Made by a program: the position numbers and the translations under genes. This document shows positions 35,913-47,624 of a stretch of 64,000 bases of DNA, in pieces. This DNA comes from Euwallacea fornicatus. Taxonomy: Eukaryota; Arthropoda; Insecta; Coleoptera; Curculionidae. The stretch spans positions 1,054,001-1,118,000 of the forward strand of contig NC_089577.1 of NCBI RefSeq assembly GCF_040115645.1, written 5' to 3'. Below the pieces are notes generated by a model. The model did not search any database and was not told the DNA's origin. It was given only the letters and a program-made list of their open reading frames with translations. Position 1 is the first letter of the stretch. The number at the start of each line of letters is the position of its first letter.

Positions 35913-37680
35913 ATGGGCGGAACTTTCTCCACCCAGAAGGTCATCGACAACGTCACAAATTTTGTCACTGGACGGAAGCGCAAACACTCGGAGACTGAGG
36001 ATGACGAGTTGAACAAAGTCATTGACTTGGCTTTGCATACACCCAAAAAGTACGACTTTGCCTATTTTTTCTTTATGATTTCGTAATTTTTATTTAAATA
36101 AACCAGAAAGAAATTGCTGTGCACGGCTAAATACATCTATCAGGCCCTATTTCTGGAGGGGAAAAACTCGGATGTAACTGTCTGCGCATTGGGCAAAGAG
36201 CACTTTTTACACAGGGTGTACCTGTGCCAGAGCCCCTATTTTGCCAGCATGTTTGGGGGCAGTTGGTTAGAAACCACTCAAAAGTATATTACTATTGATA
36301 TTGTGGATCCGGCTATTACTTTAGATTGTGAGTTGCTGTAGCTTTTGTTTTGAAATAGCATTGTGGAGGATAAAAATTTTAGCTTTGCAAGCAGTCTTTG
36401 GCTCATTGTATAACTCAGACATCGCCCTTAACCCCTTAGAGATTGTTCCTATCTTAGCTACTGCCACCATGTTTCAGCTTGATGGCCTCATTGAACAGTG
36501 TACAGAAGTTATGATGGAAACCATCAACCCCAAAGTATAGCTCTATCATTCCCTGTGTCAATTTATTTAAATTAGATCACATTTAGACTTCTCTGGACTA
36601 CTACAATGCTGCATGTCAATATGGAGATCGCAAGCTGCAAGAGGCCTGCATTCGCTGGTTTTTAGTCAACCTTATGTTTCACTATTACACACACTTTGAC
36701 ATGGAGCTGCGTACAATTCCAATTTCATTGATGACCAAATTAGTGGCGCATCCAGACTTATTTACTATCCAGACTGAATACTCCATTTATGTTATGCTAA
36801 AATATTGGATTTATACTATGCACCTTCCTGATGAAGGCCGACCTGCCATTTCAACAGTTAATGAGTATTATTGTAATCGAGAGGGTGAGTTTGTGGCATT
36901 AGCTTTTTTTTGAGAATGTTGATTGGTATTTCTAGACAAGACGCCCTACTTGTACACTTCAGAGGGGCGAGAGTTTATACCAGTGTTCCAGGAATTGAGG
37001 CTGCAGAACTTGGTCTCACATCAGCTTGATATTGTGCTGATTTTGAGAGATAATATAATTCCCAAGTCGTGGTTGAGTCCAGTGGTGTTGCAGCAGTGGA
37101 AGAACGTGCTGAGGGTTAATCAAAACGAAGAGAAGGGGTACGGCTTGATATATCAACTCAAAAAATAAAAAATAGAAACGAATTTGCTTAGCCCAAGTGA
37201 AGTCTCCGAGGCTCTCTTCCTTAAAGAAAGTATTCGCTGTGGAAGGGTGATTAACTCCAAAGATCGCCATGTGTGGCGCTGGACAGGGTTCCACTTTGGG
37301 GTGGATCTGCTCATGGTCACAGACAATAACACTGTGTCTATAAAACGGAATCATCGATCTGAGTTTGAGCAGCTGCTCAGTTTCCAGACCACGCGCCATG
37401 TTGCCATAAGGTAATGCTCAATTTTCAGTCTAAACACATTTTCAGAAAAGTGGAATTTAGGGTTACTGTGGCGCGGCTTAATGAGCAGAAGCAGATAACC
37501 TACATCAAACAGTCTGATATTCAGAAAATCACCCTGTCTAAAGGGGAGGAGGCCACTGTGATGTCCTTTGATAAGGATTTGGAGTATCCAATTATTGTTT
37601 CTGCTAACATACTCTACATTACTCCGGAAGAGGAGCAGAATTCGGCGGAGCAGGCCGCAGGGAGCGCTTCGATCTACTGA
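35913..37680 (+). CDS. gcl: Germ cell-less (BTB-BACK substrate adaptor)
   Basis: Seven exons (35913-36049, 36107-36327, 36383-36534, 36587-36884, 36936-37137, 37192-37410, 37446-37680) give 487 residues; human GMCL1 has 515. The N-terminus MGGTFS is a good N-myristoylation signal and is followed by basic 'GRKRKHS'. The BTB domain contains 'KNSDVTVCALGKEHFLHRV', 'LCQSPYFASMFGGSW' and 'LDGLIEQCTEVM', with a BACK region after it. The C-terminal GCL domain contains 'HVWRWTGFHFGVDLL'. Germ cell-less is a nuclear-envelope-associated CUL3 adaptor required for primordial germ cell formation in flies, where it directs degradation of the Torso receptor. It is tail to tail with ARMC5, also a BTB protein. 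Confidence 0.93.
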
Positions 37681-38673
37681 TTTTGTTTGTGGGTATGTGA
37701 CAGGTGACTGACGCCGTTTGAGCGACTTGATGTAAATTTTCTCCATAATGGCAGCTCCATTTAGTCGTATAACTTAATATAACGCGTAATATTGTAGATA
37801 AATTTCCGCCATCTTGTAACATTTGTAACAAACGATACTTGACTTGATGGTGCTGCCTTGGCCCTTTAGTAACGTAAATGATTACTAATCTAAGTATGTA
37901 AAAGTTACTTAGTCACGTGTATTTCTACGTCTAGTCAGAATGTACAGCTGTATATTATCTTACAAGAATCTTTACTTTACTATTATTATAATTATAAGCG
38001 TTTTTTTGACAATAATAACAAGCTTATAATGAAATTGAATCGTTCCTATTATTGGTTAAACAATGAGAACTTGATTCGTTTACTCGCGGCCATATTGGCT
38101 GACACACCATTTATTTTTTACGACAAAATGGCGCTCCTAAGAAATAAAATGGCGGTATTATTTTTGTTGTGACGGGTTTATTAGAGTATTTAGTCATTAC
38201 CGGACAACTTGGAGTTACCTAGGTTTTAGGCCAATAATAATTATCACAAAATTTTTTTTTGTATTAAGTTTTCTTACGCTAGTCTCTTAACACACTTATT
38301 TTTTGTAACCCTGTTTTGTAACTTCAGAAAATTATAATTTTTCAAAGATTTTTTTTGGTTTTTGAACTCCGTCCATTCAAAAAAAAACATCTGTTATTTT
38401 GAGCCAAATCCATTGACAGTAACGGTTCATTTATTAGGTCCATAAAAGATTATTTAACGGATCATAAGAGAAAAGGGAAAAATTCATAAAGCGTCAATGT
38501 TGCATTGCTGTGCATATTGTCTGTACATTAACTGAAATCTTAAGGCGTAGACCTTGGGTTTCCAGCTATTTCCGCCAAAAGACTATTCAAACCTGGCCAC
38601 TTATTTTCCCCTACAAATGAAATCCAAACAAATGCATCCACAGTATAAACAATAACGAATATATTTAATTAAA
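37681..38673. other. Intergenic region between convergent gcl and ARMC5
   Basis: AT-rich, holding the two 3' UTRs. No gene, RNA or repeat of note was recognised. Confidence 0.5.
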
Positions 38674-41600
38674 TTAGAAATCTGCTCTTTCCAAAGATAA
38701 ATTCTGCTTGAGCAGCAAACTACGCATTTCTCTCGACCGCCTCACTGCACTACCCTCATTCCTCTCTCTCTGACAGAAGTCCTCTAATCTCAAATACCGC
38801 TTCAACAGTTTCTCCACGTCTCCAACTAGCTGCTCCCGATATTCCAAATCGAACAATTTACGGAACATTCTATATCTCTCTTGATCGTCAATTGCGGCCA
38901 CTAAAGCGAAAGCGACACTTTCGATTCGCAGCAAATTAGTCCCTGACTCGACACTCCAGTTATAAATTATCGGAACGGTTTCGACGGAAATCCGAAAGAG
39001 TTGCACTGAGTCTGTAAGAGCTACACATAAATCCGTTAAAAGATATCGATCAGAGAGAAGAATCACGTCTAATAATGTCTCCAATTCCAGGTCAATTTCC
39101 TGAATCAAACGCTTAGGGACAACCTGCAGGAGATGTAGCAAGCACCTAAAGCTTTTGGGGTCAACGTTGCTGAGCTCGATGTTACTTTGCCTACTCTCCT
39201 TGAAATGACCGTTTAAAAGTCCATTAAAAAATTCGGATTGTTTGGCTAAAAAGTCCCGGTCCGCACGCACGAGGACCCCATTCTCGAACTTGAAACACAC
39301 CACATTCACACAATCATCCGATAGTCGATATTGATCTGCTGCGATTATCCCCGTGCCGCAATGTATGACCGGTTTAGTGGGGTTGTTGATATTTAGGCAT
39401 TTGGACGCCATCTGCACTAGAACTTTGAGGCTGCGTTGGTCCACGTCCTCGTTTAGTTGGCCCATGAGGACTTCGAGGCCTGCGCAGTTTAACATCAGTT
39501 TGCATAGGATGGATCGGTTGCTGCAGAATAAATTTTCGAATCAAGAAAGTCAGACGTTAACATTACATACCACATTACGACATGCAAACGGGAATTAAAG
39601 ACTGAACTTAATGCAGATTAACACAATGAATAGTGATTTGTAACACGCATGTTCTGATTAATTTCGGAGCTTAAAACTGTATTGCTTTGGGCACAATACC
39701 TTATCGTCTTTACCTGACAATATACGGTATAGTAAGAACCAATTTCTCCTTGGTCTCTTGATCTCCGCGCATCAGATGATGTGCAATCTCCCCCTTTCCA
39801 GCTGCGGACTCTGCAGTTTCAGTAAACTGTTTCAAGATCGCGTAGGCGAAGTCGACATGCGTGACGCAGCGTGAACACCCATCGTGATTGGCCGGTACTT
39901 CCCTGATTGCGTTCAATGTTTCGATGTATCTGGTCTTCATCAGGGGTATCAGATGTTCGTGGCACCTACGGTTTTGGTTCATTTTTGTTTTCGGCTGCGT
40001 GAAGAAACTCACTTTACTATGTCACAGATGACGTCTTTGACACTTGGATGATCGGACAATGCCCATTTGATCAACTGCATCAATAGCTCCGGGTTGGCGA
40101 AATGCGGATAATTCGGGTGGTGTTTGAGAAGAGATTTCAGGAGCCTGACCATCTCGTGACCCAGGGATTGTTTTAGTGATTTTAAGATGTTGCTTTTAGT
40201 GTCCGCTGAGGCAGAGTCTGTCATAACTACAATTGATTTTTTTGGAGAGCTAGATTAAACTGTCTTACCGTCCTCAATATCATTAGTTAATATTTCATCG
40301 AGTTCTGCAAGATTCGAAGGTGAGGATTTAAGGGAAAGATCGTGAGGCAGCTCCACTTCTTCGGCCTCACTGCAAACTGGGGAGTAATCGTCTGAATCCG
40401 AGTCTAATTGAACGACATGATAAAACTCCATAGAAAAATAATAAATATATATAGCCACCATTAACTAAAGATCTATTAGGGCTCCCGGGTTCGCTCCAAG
40501 ACACATTCTCCCCATCTGAACTAGAACATGGACTAGGGCTCCTTGGCTGAGATTGGTACTTAATAAAAATGTCTACTTCGTCATCACTAGAACTGGGACT
40601 ATTACTACATTCTTTCAAGCTCTAAAATCTTAGTGTTTGAATGCAATTCTGGGCTCCAAAAAGGACACTTACATCGTCTTTAATCAGAAGTGTTTTTTTA
40701 CCCACCATGGGGTGGTCAAAAATATACTTTCTCTTTCTCTCACAGAGATGTTTTAAGTTGATGGAGTCTGGAGGACCTACCAGCCATGTAAATTTATTTG
40801 TCAAGGCAAGTATTATGCCATGGGATAGCTGGTTAAGCATTAATTTGTCGTCGTATTTGAATTTGTTCAGAGTGTGTATGAGAAGGGTGCAACAGTTAAT
40901 CTGGATGCATTATACAGGGTTTTTCCCAAAAAACTTTCTATTGTCATAATCTTACTTACCACATTGTTTGATACCTCTTGAAACTCATTCAAAAGTTTGA
41001 TAAGCAACACTACAGCCTTGCCACACCTTTCCTGATTCCTATTGGCAGGATGATCAAGCAGATAACAGAGACACTGCAGGTATTCTGCACAGTGCCCATC
41101 AAATTCTATAACAACCCTACTTTAACACGAAAAAATAAGCAAAAGATCAACTAAAAAACCTTTAATAATTGAGTGCTTCTCTAACACTTCAATAAATTTG
41201 AAGCAAATCTCCGGAATGGGCAGTTCGGACTTTAACTGAGAAATTTTAATGAAATTCATGACGATTTTAACGATTTTCCTAGGAGCTACTATGAGGACGC
41301 TACTCAGGTGTATCAGTGAATCCCCTCTTTCTGTATTGCGCATCTGGAATTTGATGTTAGATAAGACATTAAAGTTGCTGAGAAGATCACAAACCTCTAG
41401 TATTGAGTGATAATATTTGAATCTTGAAAATTCATAGATTACTTTAATTATATCTAAAACCATTTTCTCATTCTGTTTGTCCTTTTGCCATTTCTCACTG
41501 TACTTTATAAAAACTGCCCCTAAAGCTTTTAAGACCCCAAATTGTTTGATTAAAGTAACAATTGTTTGGGAGTTTTGCAGCTCCCTAAAAACTGCAATTT

Positions 41601-42214
41601 TTATGTATAAGTTGTTTTAAACAGCTCTTTTAGTCACCTTAAAGCTCTTAATGCAGTGGTTACAGTGGCCTCTGAAATTTTCCTGTCTTCAGAAACATCA
41701 TCTTTAGAAGCTCGTTTCAAAATGTCAACTAAATGGTTAATAATCGAGGGTTTTTTGTCAATTATTATAATAGCCCATTGATCTCGATGCTGGCACATAT
41801 TGCCAATCACTCGAAAGGTCCGACCATTAATGCTATCCTCTTTTCCATGTTTCTTGAGCAGCTGGTTTATGATCGAGATTATGTTGTGTTGTGTCACCTG
41901 TGCAAGCCTACTCTTTGAACTATCATGAAGAGAAATATGTCCAAATTATTTACCACTTCGACAGTGCAGGTACGATCCATAAGACAGTTTCCTAGGATGC
42001 TCAAAGCTAAGTCGACACATTGTTTTTGGTGTGAGCTTAAAAGAACAGCGGTAATTTGTTTCAAACACCCACTTTCCCGGAGTCTTGTAATGTTCTGTTT
42101 ATGTTTTGGCCATTCCACCTCACTTCGGATGGTTATTAAGGACTTCAGGGCACTTTTTCCAGTCTTGTTTTGCTGCAGAGAGGATATTGCAACCTCTAAG
42201 TTAGTATTTGGCAT
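38674..42214 (-). CDS. ARMC5: Armadillo repeat-containing protein 5 (ARMC5)
   Basis: Ten exons in consistent phase give 976 residues (human 935): 42214-41954, 41897-41638, 41584-41160, 41105-40960, 40900-40673, 40621-40459, 40403-40269, 40226-40013, 39965-39714 and 39520-38674. The N-terminal half is armadillo-like ('LALSILGNCLMDRTCTVEVV', 'FRVIGNMCQHRDQW', 'LLIHTLNKFKYDD'). An acidic Ser/Asp-rich loop follows ('SPSSSDDEVD', 'DSDSDDYSPV'), then more helices, and a C-terminal BTB domain ('NVVCFKFENGVLVRADRDFL', 'SEFFNGLLNGHFKES'). In vertebrates ARMC5 is the CUL3 substrate receptor for the RNA polymerase II subunit RPB1 and a suppressor of adrenal hyperplasia. Some boundaries (exons three/four and six/seven) use weak donors and are less certain. 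It is head to head with TRAM and tail to tail with gcl. Confidence 0.82.
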
Positions 42215-42566
42215 GTTTCTGGCTGCTTTTAAGTAAACAAATGCATTTTTTGGTATATGATTAATAAATTTGGGGCCGTTGTTTATTTGTGGCTAATTTT
42301 TGACAGTGACGTCAGTATGTCACTTACAGGGTGTATGTAGATTGTAGTTTGTATTGGTTGCAATTTGACAACAATGTAAACTGGCAACGTTGATTGTTAT
42401 GTGACATTTAGCCATTCCAATGTGACGTGTCGACTTCGTGGCAAAAGTTGCGGTATTTTAAATTAAATTCTCATTCGTTTAGTGTGTTGTTGCTGTGCCT
42501 CATGCAGCTTGTCGCGTAAGGCAAGAATTTCCCCTTCAAACCGACCCAAGTAGAGCCCCCGGCAAC
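42215..42566. promoter_or_regulatory. Bidirectional promoter of ARMC5 (-) and TRAM (+)
   Basis: The start codons are 352 bases apart on opposite strands. The interval contains a palindromic CRE (TGACGTCA, 42307-42314), a TGACGTG at 42423-42429 resembling ATF6/XBP1 response elements, and an ACAGGGTGT motif (about 42326-42334) of the kind seen at transposon ends elsewhere in the window. Confidence 0.55.
42307..42314. promoter_or_regulatory. Palindromic cAMP/ATF response element TGACGTCA
   Basis: An exact 8-base match to the CREB/ATF consensus, 260 bases upstream of the TRAM start and 93 bases upstream of the ARMC5 start. A single 8-mer can occur by chance; its position in a short shared promoter makes function plausible. 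Confidence 0.4.
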
Positions 42567-44083
42567 ATGGTGAAACCCGTCAGGAAGTCCGCGACCAAGA
42601 ACCCTCCCGTTTTAAGTCATGAATTTGTTATACAAAATCATGCAGATATCGTATCCTGTGTGGCTATGGTGTTTGTTATTGGACTCATGGTGCAGGTAGG
42701 AACATATTGTGGCTTGCTATTGTAGTCCCATTGGGAGATTTTGAGGGTAAATCTCAAATTCTTCTTGGGGAAGCTAACATATTGTTTTTTTCAAACATTA
42801 TGGTGCTTTAGGCCACATCACCAATAGCTTCAGTCTTCATTACTTTGCATCACAATGTGACAGGGGAGCAGCTGGGGGAGACCCCCTTATATCTACCTGG
42901 CCTTAAGGATATTCCTGTTGTGTTCTTTTACAGTTTAATTTGTATTATCATGCATGCAATTATACAGGAGTATGTTCTAGATGTGAGTAATCTTGCTCTC
43001 AATCATATGCATCCTTCACTGACACTTTACATTAAATCATAGAAAATCTCCAAAAAACTTCATCTCTCCAAATCAAAATTGGCTATATTCTCAACCAGTG
43101 GGCAGCTCTTTGCCTTTTACTTAGTGTCTGCAGTATGGGGATTAGATGTTGGTACGTTCAAATCCCGCAAACTTCAATATTCAAACTAAAAAAGATTAAT
43201 CTTTTGTAGTGCTTAAGGAGAGGCTGGTGCCTGATATTTCCAGGATCTGGTCTAATTATCCTACTCCTTTATACTTTATGTTCAAAATGTATATCTTGAT
43301 ACAACTGTCATATAGTCTGCATGAGCTGCCAGAGCTGTACTTCTTAAGGACCAAGAAAGATGAGTGGGCAGGAAAAGCTGCTTTTAGCCTGACCAGTTTG
43401 GCTCTAGTTGCAGTTCCTTATGCTTTAAAGTGAGTTCTAATATTTCACTTAAGTATATTGGAAATAATTGTTTTTTTGCAGCTTTAACAGGCTGTTAGTG
43501 CTGCTATTGGTACTACACCATGCGGCTGAATGGGTGTTCCACCTCTCACAGTTGTTGCAAACCATTGACAAGGATGAAAAGTTTTCTAAAGGTCATTTGC
43601 ACTAATTAATCTTAAGACTTTTTGGTCAAGAATAAATCAATTTCTGCAGTGACCAGACTCAGTTCTACAGTCCTGCAAATTGTTGCCCGATTAGGCAGCA
43701 TTATCCTGGCAGTGCTAACTCTATGGTATGGACTGGCATTGCGTGAGAGCCAAGGATTGAATGTTAGAGCTGGCGAATTTAATACTCCCTTAATAAGATT
43801 TTCGGTGCTAGTAGGGATTATTCTGCTGCAGGCCTATTTGATTTTCAAGGTTATCAGCGAGGAGATTAGCAGGACCAAGGAAAGTGGGGCTTCAGTGCAG
43901 CAACTAACTAAGGTGAAGGCGCCCAAGAAAGACAAGCCCAAGAAGAGTTAGTTGATTTTTGGTGTTATGAATTATTATTGACGGCGAAATTATGGTTTTT
44001 TAGGTAAGAAAAATGAGGAATCGGATCTGCCAGAAGTGGACCAAAATACCAATAAAACCCTCAGAAAACACAAAGTTAAATAA
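42567..44083 (+). CDS. TRAM: Translocating chain-associated membrane protein (TRAM)
   Basis: Seven exons (42567-42695, 42812-42982, 43043-43151, 43210-43429, 43482-43591, 43650-43946, 44004-44083) give 371 residues; human TRAM1 has 374. It is a multi-spanning ER membrane protein of the TLC (TRAM-LAG1-CLN8) family: 'NPPVLSHEFVIQNHADIVSC', 'YLPGLKDIPVVFFYSLICII', 'SGQLFAFYLVSAVWG', 'LSYSLHELPELYFLRTKKDE', 'VLLLVLHHAAEWVFHLSQLL', ending in a Lys-rich cytosolic tail. TRAM lies next to the Sec61 translocon and helps signal sequences insert. The last intron (43947-44003) skips a stop codon at 43949; without it the protein would end 'DKPKKS', so a shorter isoform is possible. Confidence 0.95.
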
Positions 44084-45304
44084 GTGTTTTTTTTTGTTTT
44101 TTTTTTAGGGTAAAAATTAACTCTAAACCAATATTTGATTTTAAAGTGCGCAAAAGTCAATTAAACTGCCGCTTTTTCTTACTGGGTCACTAAAAATCTC
44201 GGAAAAGTCTTCCAAGTCATTCATAAACAGACTTTAATTTCCGGGATGTTTTCGTGCATTTTTTTGTTAAAAATGTTTATTAAATTAATTATTATTATAT
44301 AATATTTGTAATTTTATTTTCGTCTGCTTATTAGTATAAGAACTATTCATAAATCCTATTTTTACATTTACTTGTTTATTATCGTCTATTCCATCCAGTT
44401 TTTTAAAATAATAATTGATACATTATTGCTTCTAACAGATGGTTTTATTTTTTCCTTTAAGTATAATACAAAAGTAATGTAAAGAAAATGCTATAAAGCA
44501 AATATTTTGTAATTATCTGGACAAAATGGTGAGAAAGACTTTTTAAAAGTACGGAACGATTGCTCATCTTTAACATGTATTTTAAGGCAGAAACTGTTGA
44601 AAAACATTAATATAAAGAGAGACCTCCCACATAAGGAGATATTCTGCACTATGGCCTGCCACCAAGTAAAGAGAAGACTAAAAAAGGTATTACGCTTTCT
44701 AGATTGCAATATTTGGGTCAATTGACCGTGCAATGGGATGGACGTGAACAGGGACTGCAACTTGTAATTTTAAAAGTTTGAACATTTTCGATTAGTCTTC
44801 ATACAGATAAGACTTGCGTTTACGTCACCGGACATTTCTGGCAATGACATTGATCCAGAGAAATTCAGGATATTTCTCACGCCTGATTCATTCTCTGCGG
44901 GAAATAGTTCTATTAATAAATCAATTTCTGCTCCAAAATACGTTCAAACACAAACAAGTTAAAATAATTGAAGTATTGCAGTTTTTATAAGTCCCAGCAA
45001 GATCCAGAGGTTTTTGATGCATCGCCGATCCTACCATCCACCGAAATACCACAATAATGCCTTAAATTCACATTAGAGGTAGTTTCTGGGGGGTCAAAGT
45101 AGTCGATGATAAGACATAAGGCGCGTACTATTAAGCTTTAGTCATCAGGTCGTACCACATGCTTTGTTGGCCTGCGCCGTCGCTTTTAATTGCTTTGAGT
45201 CTAATTTGAACATTTTAGTAAGGAATTAGCATTCTATAGTAATTGTTTCTTAAAGCCACTGCATTGATTGAGTGTTTTGGTTTTTTTTTGTAAATACGAG
45301 CGAG
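44084..45304. other. Intergenic region between TRAM and PHYHD1
   Basis: AT-rich; holds the TRAM 3' UTR and the presumed PHYHD1 promoter. Open frames (for example minus strand 44491-44760) have no recognisable domain. Confidence 0.45.
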
Positions 45305-47451
45305 ATGCATGACACCATCAAGAAACAGGTAAGTTAGAGTGTTAAATAACCCATAGTTCTTTAAGAGAAGCATTTGCTCTACACCTCTAATAAGCAAAAT
45401 TCCTCTGATGAAGTTACACCACTGGTTTTTCCAATAAGTTGTCTCTTCTAGCCGCGACGAACCCGTTATGAGTGCTCGTATGAGAAGACAATTATTTCAT
45501 AAATTTTCTGTTGACTTTTAAATTTTACCAGTCCTTTAGGGACACTACTGCTTTTTGGCTCTCAGACCAATCGGGATTTCTGCCATTTTAAAGACATTTT
45601 CGATTTTTATCGCGCCTAGGTATTTAAGTTTCCATTGTTTCCAGGAAAGTGGGAAATTTGATTAGTTAATCACCCAACTAGCAATAAGCATGCCATTCAG
45701 GATTTACAAAATATTGTTCTCATTTTAAAGACGTTCGAAAAGAGCTTACTCTGCCATTAATTACTGTCAAAAACAAGAGTTTTGGGTCTCAGCGTGATAC
45801 TTTTAAGAGGACTATAGAAAAAGCACTGATGTATCAGGCTGGAACGACGAAGTATGGGAATAAACATTTTCAATTAAATTAAATTGCGAGAATTATTATT
45901 TTCAAAAAATTGGTTCCGCCACTTAGTATCGCGTTGAATTTTGGTTTTAGTTTTCGAATATTTTCACAAAATTGGCTGATTCTCACAACTAGAGGCGTAC
46001 AAAACTGTCATTACAATAAATTTAATCCAACGTACAAATACCTGATGTTTAACTTAGGAAAATCTTATTTAACCAGAATTGAGTTTCTATTTCCATTCCA
46101 ATATTCAAAATTTGCCTATAAGGCGACATCGCGCATTCCTATTTGTTAATGAGCTATGCTGCTTTTAGCTCAGTAAGCTTGTGTCCACTTTGAGTTGGAT
46201 CCAACTCAGTGGCGCCCTAAAAATATATCAAAAAATCCTCGTAAACAACAACTGAAGCAAAATTAAATTTTATCTGTAAAGTTCATAGGTCAAAAACCAT
46301 GATAAGTCCTATTTACATTATGTGATATCGGCGCATTAACGATACCATATTGTCACTGAAATGTAATATACAGGGTATTAAAAAACACTTTAATAATTAT
46401 TGCAGTTGGCTAGTGATGGTTATGCCATCGTCGAAGACTTCTTGACTTCCGAAGAGGTATCAGAACTGAAACAGGAAGCATTGCAGCTAATAAAATCTAT
46501 GCCTGACCAATCAAAACGCACAGTTTTTAGCACCAAAGACTCAGAGAACCAACAGGTAAAAAAAAAACTTCATTTCTGCCTACCTTCAGTACCATGTTGA
46601 ATCGGCCTGCAGAACTACTGAACGGTAATTCCATCCTGATTGGCTAGGAAAACCTTTAGTCATCCACCTACCTAAAGATGGCGGCATTTTCCGTATTTCT
46701 CTCTGGTTGCAGAACCGAGACAGATACTTCCTAGAGAGCTCCGACAAAATAAGCTACTTCTATGAAGCAGGCGCACTAGGCCTTGATGGTACCCTTCAGG
46801 TCGACCCCGAAATTTCCCTAAACAAAATAGGCCACGCCCTACATGAGCTGAACCCCATATTCCGCAGGGTCACCGTCAGTGAGAAAGTGAAAGAATGTGC
46901 CTTTCAGTTGGGGTTCGAAGACCCCGTCATTGCTCAAAGCATGTATATATTCAAAAACCCTGGAATTGGAAGTGAGGTGGTTCCACACCAAGATGCATGG
47001 TATCTGTATACAGAACCAATGAGCGTTGTTGGGTTCTGGATTGCCTTGGAAGATGCCACGTTGGAGAATGGATGTTTGTGGTTCTCCAAGGGTTCACACA
47101 GGAGCGGTACCCACCGGAGGTACATTAGGAATCCGGATAAGGCAGCTGACGAGTTGTTGGTGTACACGGCGCCAGCCCCTTTTTATCAGAAGAGCAGCTT
47201 TAGCGCGGTTCCAGTACCGAAAGGTATTGTAGATAAACGTCTGGTTAGAACTTCAGATAAGGTAAATCATTGCAGGAACTTTGATACTGATCCATGGTCA
47301 AGTGGTGCACTTTAGCGAGCCCAACAAATCGGACAAGTCCAGGCATGCGTATACTTTTCATGTGGTTGAGCAGAAGGGCACACAGTACTCTGATGAGAAC
47401 TGGCTGCAACCACCTCAAAATAGACAATTTTTGAGTCTGTATAGGAGCTAG
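45305..47451 (+). CDS. PHYHD1: Phytanoyl-CoA dioxygenase domain-containing protein 1 (PHYHD1)
   Basis: Four exons (45305-45328, 46406-46555, 46713-47223, 47276-47451) give 286 residues; human PHYHD1 has 291. The first exon encodes only MHDTIKKQ and is separated by a 1077-base intron that holds no other gene. It was chosen because its phase and donor (CAG|GTAAGT) fit and the family also starts with a short amphipathic segment before '.DGY.IVEDFL'. The Fe(II)/2-oxoglutarate oxygenase core shows the HxD pair in 'VVPHQDAWYLYTEP' (His150, Asp152). 'EDATLENGCLWFSKGSH' follows, then the distal iron ligand His240 in 'IHGQVVHFSEP' and the 2-oxoglutarate-binding Arg251. The physiological substrate is unknown, although the vertebrate enzyme turns over 2-oxoglutarate. 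AATAAA is at 47491-47496. Confidence 0.92.
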
Positions 47452-47624
47452 TGATATCACTTTTTGTGTATATTTAGGGTTTTCATGTTTAATAAAAGTT
47501 TAAAGATCTCACATGCGTAGTTTTTCTCCCATTGGTGGTACTGATCCGATTCCAAAAATCGAGAAATGTTAATGAAAGAGTTCCACCTATTTGGTATCAT
47601 TTCACGATGGTGCTGTCAATATAT

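Noticed and set aside
43941..43951. TRAM stop codon at the end of the 43650 exon as the only C-terminus
   Set aside because: A donor just before it joins in phase to a downstream Lys-rich exon and gives the family length; the short form may still exist.
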